DNA from: an uncultured Clostridia bacterium
GTDB taxonomy: Bacteria > Bacillota_A > Clostridia > Christensenellales > Aristaeellaceae
Direction: 5' to 3'
Assembly (NCBI GenBank): GCA_946408865.1
Contig: CAMJTZ010000049.1
Coordinates: 1-11,633 of the forward strand
DNA: 11,633 nucleotides
Position numbers and translations under genes: made by a program. The number at the start of each line of letters is the position of its first letter. The first letter of the stretch is position 1. Positions 1-5,994 of this stretch are shown piece by piece. A model generated the notes under the pieces. It made no database searches and was not told the origin of the DNA. It worked only from the letters and a program-made list of their open reading frames with translations.

Positions 1-301
1 TGACCGTCTCGTACCGTTCCAGCGTACAGCTTTCCTCCAGCAGAGGACATGCTTCATCCGTTTTGTATTTGCAGGCTTTCCCTGTAATCTTCGGATTCAG
101 CATCGTTACAAAAAAAGGACCGTTGCAGATCACAATAATCCGCTTCCGCTCTCCGATCATATTTGCGGACATGCCGAAAAAGCGGTCCATATTGGCCTGT
201 AGCGTATCCACCAGATCCTGTACAATGGCTTTGTCCGCCGCTGTGGCGGCTTTTGATTTCCGGCTCAGAAAATCTGCGTCCCTGATCAGTTCACGAACCA
301 T
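1..301 (-). CDS. Peptide deformylase-like protein, divergent (C-terminal part off window)
   Basis: The first 100 codons are visible; the gene runs off the left edge. The N-terminal half matches the peptide deformylase fold: a helical start (residues 1-40), a motif-I-like stretch FFGMSANMIG (41-50), a strand RIIVIC (54-59), VTMLNPKI (65-72) and a motif-II-like stretch DEACPL (82-87). Deformylases remove the N-formyl group from new proteins with a metal held by the Cys of EGCLS and two His of HExxH. Here the Cys (C85) is kept, but EGCLS reads EACPL and the motif-I Gln position is Met (M48). HExxH would lie outside the window. The start follows a strong GGAGGGAAGG site. It lies 52 bases downstream of the GGDEF/EAL gene on the same strand with no terminator between, so co-transcription is likely. 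Family membership is fairly secure; deformylase activity is doubtful. Confidence 0.72.
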   Translation of the reverse strand, partial: MVRELIRDADFLSRKSKAATAADKAIVQDLVDTLQANMDRFFGMSANMIGERKRIIVICNGPFFVTMLNPKITGKACKYKTDEACPLLEESCTLERYETV

Positions 302-353
302 GCGCCTTCCCTCCGGAGGTTTTGCTTACTGCTCTGCGCATTTTTCATATTTT

Positions 354-3329
354 TTATTTTCGGACTCTCCACTTCCGCACGCCGGCAAGCAGGATATCCT
401 TCTCCCCGTCATGGAACGGCGCGATCTTCAGGCTGACCATCTGCGGAACGCCTTCGAACATCAGCCGGTAATGGGTAATGAACCGGCTTTCCTCCTTCAG
501 GACCTTCAGAATATTCTCCTTCGTGAATTCTTTCAGGAAATGCGGCAGATCCTCCGGACATACGACTCTCCTGCCGTTTTCAGCGCCCGTCCGGAAGAAA
601 TCCTCTCCTTCCTTGGCGATGCCGAGCTTTTCATATTCGCCGGTCGATGAATATTCGATGAAATGATCGGTTTCCGGATCCACGGAATACAGGCTCAGAT
701 AGTCTTCTGTGATAGCCATAACCTTCGCCAGCGTATCTTTTTCCCGCTGAATACTGGCAATCTGTCTCTGCTGCTTCATCTGGGCGTCAATAATGCTGAT
801 ACCCAGAATAATCCGGTTTGTCCCCTGCATGCGCGTAACCTTCATGTGCGCATACACAGGTTCGCCGGTGTCGATCAGCCGGTAGACCGTCGTGAAAACC
901 CCGCGTTCATCCAGTTCCCGGATGACGTTTTCCTTCGTGAACCACGTTTTGAACAGCTCCCGGTCTTCCTCATAAATCCGCGTTGCCGACGCTGTCCGGG
1001 AAGCTTCGAAGAAGTCTTCCCCGTGGCGTTCCTCCGCCAGCCTGTCCTGTCCAACCGGAGAAGTGTATTCGATAAAGCTGTCCGTATCCAGGTCCACAAC
1101 ATAGATGTTGTAATAGTCTGCTGCAAGCGCCCGGGCGATATCCGCGTAGGATTCGCCTTCTCCCGGAGCGGAAATCGACATCACCGCTACAGCCACCGCC
1201 ATTTCGCCGCCGGCCGGGTTCACGCCGATCCGCCGTGCGAAAGTATGCACCACCGAGCCGTCCGGCATAGTTTCATTGTAAAAGGACCGCATGCCCTGCT
1301 CACAGCAGGCGCGTACCACGTTCCGCGTAAAGGCAGCGCTGTATTTCTGGAAATCCTGCATCATTCCCGAAATATCCATATTGAAAAAACGTTTCATGAA
1401 TTCCCGGTAGCTCGGGTTGCTGCGCACGAACCGTGCGCTGTCCCCTTTGATTTCGATAATACCCATCGGCAGCGTGCTGAATGAATTCTGGAACCCGTCT
1501 TCATCCTGGCTTGCAATGACGCCCAGGTCGTAAAGGTTTACCCGGCCGACCGTTTCGTAATATCCGGAAGCATCCGGATCCTCAAAGCCGATCTGTTTGC
1601 CCGTCGCATAGCGTTCCAGGATTCCTTCATAGGAAATCGGTTTGCAGAAATAGTATCCCTGCAATTTGGAGCAGCCGATCTCCTGCAGGAAGAGTGCCTG
1701 TGCCTCCGTCTCCACACCTTCGCAGACCGTATCCACGCCCAGCGACGTGGCCATTTTCATCAGCTCGGTCAGAATGATCTTCGCGCTCTCGCCCTGGTCC
1801 AGCTTCCGCATGAAACTCATGTCGAACTTGATCAGGTCAAACGTAATGCTCTGGAGCACGTCCAGGGAGGAATATCCGCTGCCGAAATCGTCCATCCACA
1901 CCGGGAATCCCAGGCCGCGGAAACGCTCCACCTGCTCCTTCATGAAGTCAAAATCGCTGCCGATTACGCTCTCTGTAATCTCAATGCAGATCTGTTTCCT
2001 TGCAATGCCGGAAGCATCCACCCGTTTCCGGATTTCCTCCACGATGTCGCACGCTTCAAAATCCGAGCGCGACAGGTTGATGGAATGCGGCGGTACCGTC
2101 AGTCCCTTCTCCGCCTGCCTGGACATTTTTTCCAGCACCTGGTCCAGCACGCACAGATCCAGCTTATAGATCAGGCCGGCGTTCTCCAGCTGCGGAATAA
2201 ACTCCGCCGGCGAAAGGAACCCTTCGTTCGGATCGATCCACCGGGCCAGCGCTTCCTCGTTACAGACCCGCTGGTTCATAGCCCGCACGATCGGCTGATA
2301 ATAAACCTGGATCCACTTTTCCCGGATGGCTTTGTCAATGGTCTGCTCGATATATTGTCTCCGCCGGATGGTCTCCGTTATTTCCGCGCTGTAGTAATTG
2401 ACTGAAAGCACATCCGTCTTTCGGATGGCGTCGCAGCTCATCTTTGCCCGGTCGTATGCCATACTGACCGGCACATCCTCAATCGCAGTGGAATATACGC
2501 CGACCCGTATCGGCAGTGTATTGCCGTCGTTCATCGTCAGCGCTTCCGTCCGGAAATATTCCAGATGCCCGGGAAGCAGTTCCTCCGCTGTGGCAGCGGC
2601 AAACCGGTCCGCACCGATATGGCAGCAGTGCTCTTTGCCGAAAACAGACCGAAGTACATTCGCAAGGGCTTTCAGCAGCTTGTCACCTTCTGCGAATCCG
2701 TTGCGGTGATTGAAATACTTCATTCCGGACAGGTCGATATACAGCAGCGCGCTCTGCCTGTTTTCCTTCCGAAGGCGTGCTTTTTCCATTTCACTGATTG
2801 TAAAGAACCAGGTCAGGTTCGGCAGCCCTGTCAGCGGATCGTACCGGGCGGCTTTCAGAATGCTTTCCTCGTGCAGCGCGTTGTTCAGCGCCTTGTTGAT
2901 ACCGGTTGCGGAAGCTTCGTCGCCCGCCTGGTATTCTCCCTCGTCCATGTACCATACCTGTGCGATCTGTACGCCGGGTTCCGGAAACAGATGCGTCCCG
3001 TGCGCGTGAATCACCCGGTAGCTGTTTTCCGTGACGGCGCCGGCCTTGGTCCGGAAAACCACGTCGTACACAGCGCCAGCCCCGCTCTCCGAAAAGACCT
3101 GTGCCGCCAGAGCAGCCCGGTTCCGGTCATCCGGATGCGTATTTTTGAACATGTCGTGGTCCATGTCATATACAGCCTGTTCCCGTGTCTCATATCCGAG
3201 AAGCCTGCAGAAGCCGTTGGAAACAACAAGCGTAACCACCTGTCCGTCCACATTCTGATAGACGGCCAGCGGCTGCTCCAGGTTTTCCAGTATGGTTCTT
3301 TCTTCGGCTGAATAGCTGTACTTTTCCAT
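354..3329 (-). CDS. PAS-GGDEF(degenerate)-EAL cyclic-di-GMP signalling protein with C-terminal PAS-like repeats
   Basis: This is a 991-residue cytosolic protein with no membrane segment or signal peptide. Domains in order: a PAS-like sensor (about 14-125); a GGDEF fold (about 162-315) opening with RYDPLTGLPN; an EAL domain (about 325-570); a PAS-like segment (about 611-720); and two further PAS-like segments (739-847 and 877-985) that are repeats of each other. The GGDEF signature reads GADRF (239-243), so the key acidic Glu is Arg and diguanylate cyclase activity is unlikely. The EAL domain keeps its catalytic set: E359-A-L, N418, E450 in EITES, D480-D481 in DDFGSGYSS, K501, E537 and E540 in EGVET, and Q557. 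The likely reaction is therefore hydrolysis of cyclic-di-GMP to pGpG, tuned by the sensor domains and perhaps by GTP or c-di-GMP at the dead GGDEF domain. The start follows GGCGGAG. It has its own promoter at 3388-3415. Confidence 0.93.
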   Translation of the reverse strand: MEKYSYSAEERTILENLEQPLAVYQNVDGQVVTLVVSNGFCRLLGYETREQAVYDMDHDMFKNTHPDDRNRAALAAQVFSESGAGAVYDVVFRTKAGAVTENSYRVIHAHGTHLFPEPGVQIAQVWYMDEGEYQAGDEASATGINKALNNALHEESILKAARYDPLTGLPNLTWFFTISEMEKARLRKENRQSALLYIDLSGMKYFNHRNGFAEGDKLLKALANVLRSVFGKEHCCHIGADRFAAATAEELLPGHLEYFRTEALTMNDGNTLPIRVGVYSTAIEDVPVSMAYDRAKMSCDAIRKTDVLSVNYYSAEITETIRRRQYIEQTIDKAIREKWIQVYYQPIVRAMNQRVCNEEALARWIDPNEGFLSPAEFIPQLENAGLIYKLDLCVLDQVLEKMSRQAEKGLTVPPHSINLSRSDFEACDIVEEIRKRVDASGIARKQICIEITESVIGSDFDFMKEQVERFRGLGFPVWMDDFGSGYSSLDVLQSITFDLIKFDMSFMRKLDQGESAKIILTELMKMATSLGVDTVCEGVETEAQALFLQEIGCSKLQGYYFCKPISYEGILERYATGKQIGFEDPDASGYYETVGRVNLYDLGVIASQDEDGFQNSFSTLPMGIIEIKGDSARFVRSNPSYREFMKRFFNMDISGMMQDFQKYSAAFTRNVVRACCEQGMRSFYNETMPDGSVVHTFARRIGVNPAGGEMAVAVAVMSISAPGEGESYADIARALAADYYNIYVVDLDTDSFIEYTSPVGQDRLAEERHGEDFFEASRTASATRIYEEDRELFKTWFTKENVIRELDERGVFTTVYRLIDTGEPVYAHMKVTRMQGTNRIILGISIIDAQMKQQRQIASIQREKDTLAKVMAITEDYLSLYSVDPETDHFIEYSSTGEYEKLGIAKEGEDFFRTGAENGRRVVCPEDLPHFLKEFTKENILKVLKEESRFITHYRLMFEGVPQMVSLKIAPFHDGEKDILLAGVRKWRVRK

Positions 3330-3340
3330 GCTTCTCCGCC

Positions 3341-3378
3341 TTTACACAATAAAATTCGGGGAAGTGTTCACACAATAA
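3341..3378. repeat. Direct repeat TTYACACAATAA x2 in the GGDEF/EAL leader
   Basis: Two 12-base copies, TTTACACAATAA at 3341-3352 and TTCACACAATAA at 3367-3378, differ at one base and lie 26 bases apart (start to start). Both sit between the -10 box and the ribosome binding site of the GGDEF/EAL gene. They could be paired protein-binding sites or simply chance in an AT-rich leader. Confidence 0.5.
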
Positions 3379-3387
3379 CTCACTTGT

Positions 3388-3430
3388 ATTATAGCATGGA
3401 AACAAATGAAAGCAAATATATTTTTTTTTT
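3388..3430 (-). promoter_or_regulatory. Promoter of the GGDEF/EAL gene with upstream A-tract
   Basis: On the minus strand there is a perfect TATAAT (-10, 3388-3393) and TTGCTT (-35, 3410-3415) with a 16-base spacer. Directly upstream lies a run of ten A on the minus strand (3421-3430), then ATATATTT. This resembles an UP element that binds the RNA polymerase alpha subunit. The run overlaps the stop codon of the esterase gene. Predicted transcription starts near 3381, giving a leader of about 50 bases. Confidence 0.7.
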
Positions 3431-4415
3431 ATTTTCGGCTTTCTGCCCAGCGGATCGCACGTTCCGGCCAGCCTTCCATGCACATGCCGGTTCCGTCACC
3501 AAAGCCGTGTCCGCCGCTTTCGCCCTCTTCCAGTCTGCAGGGAATCCCGTTCTTTTCCAGCGCCGCCGCCAGCATTTCCGAGTTTTCCGGTTCCACCAGT
3601 CCGTCGTCGCCGGCCAGGAAAATGGCGCTGGGCGGGAATCCTTCCGTATGCTCCGCGATCTCATATTCCTTCTTTACCGCCTCTGCCAGCGGACAGCCGT
3701 ACAGGCAGGCGCTGTCCTCCGGATCGGGCTCTCCCCACTTTTTCAGCACCAGTTTCGGACTCACGAACGGATAGATTGGGAAACATGCCTCCGGCTTCGG
3801 CAGTCCGTGCTTCGGGTAGCCCATTGCGGTATTCCACAGGCAGATCAGGTATCCGCCCGCGGAGAAACCGCAGGTAATGTACCGTTCCGCGGATACATGG
3901 AATTTTACGGCGTTCTTCCGGATCAGCTCCAGCGCCCGGGCAAAATCCTCCATATTCTTTTCCAGCAGCCGTTCGTTTTCTCCCACATGGTATGTCAGCA
4001 CAAAGGCATGATATCCCAGCCGGTTGAATGCATCCCCGATCGGCCAGCCTTCCGTCAGGTTCCACACGTTTTCAAATCCGCCGCCCGGCACCACAAACAG
4101 GAACGGTTTTCCGTCCGCTGCCGGATCCGCGCTCGGCAGCCACAGGAGATTCAGTCCCTTCCGTCTTTCGTCCGCCGCGCATTCCTCCTCGCTGTACAGC
4201 GGATAGTACCATTCTCCGGTTGCCGCAGCGTCCAGAAGCCGGCGGAAACCGGCGCCGATCCGCCCGGAGAAGATATGCTCCTCCCGGATCTGACGGATCG
4301 TCTTTCCCCATATTTCTTCCTGTTTCAGTTCCCTCGCCCGGATCGCTTCCGGCGCAATCCTTGCGATCAGCGGTTCGCTCAGCAGATCCCCGAGTGTTCT
4401 TTCTTCCAGCTCCAT
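3429..4415 (-). CDS. Alpha/beta-hydrolase fold esterase/lipase-like protein
   Basis: This 328-residue protein has no signal peptide, so it is probably a cytosolic carboxylesterase of the acetyl-esterase (Aes/BD-FAE-like) type. The N-terminal 100 residues form a helical cap. Then come the oxyanion-loop motif VPGGGF (109-114), the nucleophile elbow GFSAGG with S185, the acid region AGDDGLVEPENS with D270 or D271, and H303 in GGHGFGDG. A full Ser-Asp-His triad is therefore visible. The substrate cannot be read from the sequence; deacetylation of sugars or short acyl esters is typical of the family. The ribosome binding site AAGGAGGG overlaps the TAA stop of the upstream XRE-HD gene, leaving 13 bases between the coding regions, so the two are almost certainly one transcript. 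The stop is followed by an A-tract, not by a terminator. Confidence 0.88.
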   Translation of the reverse strand: MELEERTLGDLLSEPLIARIAPEAIRARELKQEEIWGKTIRQIREEHIFSGRIGAGFRRLLDAAATGEWYYPLYSEEECAADERRKGLNLLWLPSADPAADGKPFLFVVPGGGFENVWNLTEGWPIGDAFNRLGYHAFVLTYHVGENERLLEKNMEDFARALELIRKNAVKFHVSAERYITCGFSAGGYLICLWNTAMGYPKHGLPKPEACFPIYPFVSPKLVLKKWGEPDPEDSACLYGCPLAEAVKKEYEIAEHTEGFPPSAIFLAGDDGLVEPENSEMLAAALEKNGIPCRLEEGESGGHGFGDGTGMCMEGWPERAIRWAESRK

Positions 4416-4428
4416 TTCGTTTCCCTCC

Positions 4429-5262
4429 TTAGAGAATCCGTTTGAATGTTTCCAGCATCGTCATCATCTGATACCGCAGCAGCCACCAGGCGTTGTTCCA
4501 TTCCGGAATCTTTTTGATCGCATCCAGCAGTGCCGGGTAATACCGGTCTGTTTCCGCGGTATACCGGATCATCCATTCCTTTCCGAAAGCGTCCGCCATT
4601 CCCGCCAGGTTATTCACCCGGTCCAGACATTTCACCATGCACGCCAGCGGATTTTTCCGGATATTCTCATAATACCGGTCTTCCCAGTCCGGTTCATTCG
4701 GATCGTATTCGCATTTGGATACCAGGCGCACCGCTTCCCGTACCCTGTCGCTGACCGGCAGATCCTCAGGCCGGATATGGGCGTCCTCCGTCATGTCGTG
4801 CGCCAGCGCGGCCGCAAGGACAGCGTCGTCCTGCAGTCCCATTGCCAGCGCGTGGCAGGCCATTGTCAGCGGATGTACCATGTATGTCGTGTCAAATCCG
4901 TACCTGGAGCGGCGTTCCTGCGCCCCGTGGGCTGCGCGCAGCCGGTCCAGCACATTCAGTGTCTGCGTGAAGTGAAGCATCTGCGCCCGTCCTTTCACGA
5001 AGGTGAACATATGGCCGGGATCATAGTTCACTGCCTTCATTTCCCACGTCCGTTCCCCCTCCGTGAACAGGCTATCCAGGGAAACATCCAGCGCCTTTGC
5101 CAGCGCAGGCAGATGGCAGGAGTCCGGGATGTATTTTCCCTGCTCCCAGGTGCTGACCGCCTGAAAACTGACGCCCAGCTTTTCCCCCAGTTTTTCCTGC
5201 GAGAGGCCTTTCGCCTTCCGGGCGGTTTTGATCCGTTCCCCGGTCTTTATAAAATCCGTCAT
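4429..5262 (-). CDS. XRE-family HTH regulator fused to RelA/SpoT-type HD hydrolase domain
   Basis: The protein has 277 residues. The N-terminal Cro/C1-type helix-turn-helix (about 5-66) contains SQEKLGEKLGVSFQAVSTWE. After a linker, residues about 82-240 look like the (p)ppGpp-hydrolase HD domain of RelA/SpoT and small alarmone hydrolases: H130 in MVHP, H155-D156 in AHDMTED, E159-D160, and D214 with R215 and N217 in CLDRVNN. All metal-binding positions of that family appear intact, and there is no synthetase or TGS domain. The likely role is a DNA-binding protein that hydrolyses or senses a nucleotide such as (p)ppGpp; the substrate is inferred. I chose ATG at 5262 because it overlaps the stop of the nucleotidase gene (ATGA) and begins a normal XRE domain. 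A longer in-frame start at 5466 would only add residues read out of frame from the nucleotidase. A GGGAG site lies 12 bases upstream. Confidence 0.88.
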   Translation of the reverse strand: MTDFIKTGERIKTARKAKGLSQEKLGEKLGVSFQAVSTWEQGKYIPDSCHLPALAKALDVSLDSLFTEGERTWEMKAVNYDPGHMFTFVKGRAQMLHFTQTLNVLDRLRAAHGAQERRSRYGFDTTYMVHPLTMACHALAMGLQDDAVLAAALAHDMTEDAHIRPEDLPVSDRVREAVRLVSKCEYDPNEPDWEDRYYENIRKNPLACMVKCLDRVNNLAGMADAFGKEWMIRYTAETDRYYPALLDAIKKIPEWNNAWWLLRYQMMTMLETFKRIL

Positions 5263-5768
5263 CTGTCGATCAGCTCCCGGAGAATCCGCAGGGTCTCCTC
5301 CGGATTCACATGCAGAATACCCGTGCCTCCCAGTTTCCGCCACTCCAGGATCGTTCCTTCCCGGTCGTCGATCAGAACGCTTTCGGGGCCCGTGCAGTAG
5401 TTTTTCTTTTCTTTCCGGAGCACAATGTTCATCCTCACCCGGTCCGACAGGTACTTTTTCATCCATTCTGTTTTGTCTTCCCCGGCGGTCGTGATCCCGC
5501 GCTCCGGTTTCGGAATACCGGTCAGAATTTCCACCTTGTCTCCGAACTGTGCGAAGATCCGGTCAAACATTTCCTTTGCTCCGGGCATCAGGTGCAGCTT
5601 TCCGTAAAAATGACCGATTTCCCGGATGCTTTCCCACATCCGGTCATCCTTTGCAGGATCGCGCTTTCCGTTCTGGGGAAGCGCCTGCATATGACACAGT
5701 TCCTCCACGCCGCGGTCAAAATCCGCCAGCACGCCGTCCATGTCCAGGTAAACTTTTCTGATCTCCAT
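5259..5768 (-). CDS. HAD-superfamily 5'(3')-deoxyribonucleotidase-like protein (NT5C family)
   Basis: This 169-residue protein has the motifs of the small HAD nucleotidases (5'-nucleotidase, type C). Motif I is YLDMDGVLADFD, with nucleophile D9 and acid D11. Motif II is ILTG with T83. Lysines 119-122 are candidates for motif III. Motif IV is LIDDREGT with D134-D135. Such enzymes remove the 5'-phosphate from (deoxy)nucleoside monophosphates in the cytosol; the exact substrate is not readable. The ATG follows GGAAGGAAGGGA. It is the first gene of a minus-strand operon: its TGA overlaps the XRE-HD start by four bases (ATGA), which predicts translational coupling. Its promoter at 5856-5884 is divergent from the phosphatase gene promoter. 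Confidence 0.85.
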   Translation of the reverse strand: MEIRKVYLDMDGVLADFDRGVEELCHMQALPQNGKRDPAKDDRMWESIREIGHFYGKLHLMPGAKEMFDRIFAQFGDKVEILTGIPKPERGITTAGEDKTEWMKKYLSDRVRMNIVLRKEKKNYCTGPESVLIDDREGTILEWRKLGGTGILHVNPEETLRILRELIDR

Positions 5769-5851
5769 GGCAATCCCTTCCTTCCGGGAACATTGTAACC
5801 GGAAACAGCTTCGCCATACAGCGGGCTCCGTTTGAATTGTACGGTTCAGAT

Positions 5852-5868
5852 TTCAAGTATGGCTTGAA
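5852..5868. promoter_or_regulatory. Palindrome TTCAAG-N5-CTTGAA over the operon -10 box (candidate operator)
   Basis: TTCAAGTATGGCTTGAA has perfect 6-base arms around a 5-base centre. It covers the -10 hexamer of the minus-strand nucleotidase operon. Related half-sites, TTGAA at 5832-5836 and TTCAG at 5845-5849, lie close by. A symmetrical site of this size in this position suits a dimeric XRE repressor such as the HTH protein encoded in the operon, which would then autoregulate. Binding is inferred. Confidence 0.45.
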
Positions 5869-5884
5869 TACCCGGTTTTGTCAA
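5856..5884 (-). promoter_or_regulatory. Promoter of the nucleotidase / XRE-HD / esterase operon
   Basis: On the minus strand there is a perfect TTGACA (-35, 5879-5884), a 17-base spacer and CATACT (-10, 5856-5861, 4 of 6 consensus). Transcription would start near 5849 with a leader of about 80 bases before the nucleotidase ATG. The -10 box is covered by a palindrome (5852-5868). Confidence 0.6.
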
Positions 5885-5912
5885 TTCATTTTTAAATCCC
5901 GTTCCGGCAGGA

Positions 5913-5942
5913 TTGTTTCCTGTATCCGTCATCTGTTATAAT
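5913..5942 (+). promoter_or_regulatory. Promoter of the tyrosine-phosphatase-like gene (extended -10)
   Basis: TTGTTT (-35, 5913-5918) and a perfect TATAAT (-10, 5937-5942) are separated by 18 bases. TG at 5934-5935 makes an extended -10 element (TGTTATAAT). Transcription would start near 5949, about 46 bases before the GTG start at 5995. Confidence 0.7.
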
Positions 5943-5994
5943 TCAGGCGTACTGCGCGGTAAAAAACGCCGCATGCTGACAAAGGAGAAAAACC

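Noticed and set aside
3421..3430. Run of T as a plus-strand terminator
   Set aside because: No hairpin precedes it, and no plus-strand gene ends there. It fits better as an A-tract upstream of the minus-strand promoter.
3384..4445. Open frame (353 codons) on the plus strand opposite the esterase
   Set aside because: The minus-strand esterase has a full catalytic triad and good start; the plus frame is rich in Arg, Pro and Ser as expected of an antisense shadow.
5263..5466. N-terminal extension of the XRE-HD gene to ATG 5466
   Set aside because: The added residues come from reading the nucleotidase gene out of frame. ATG 5262 with the ATGA overlap begins a standard XRE domain.
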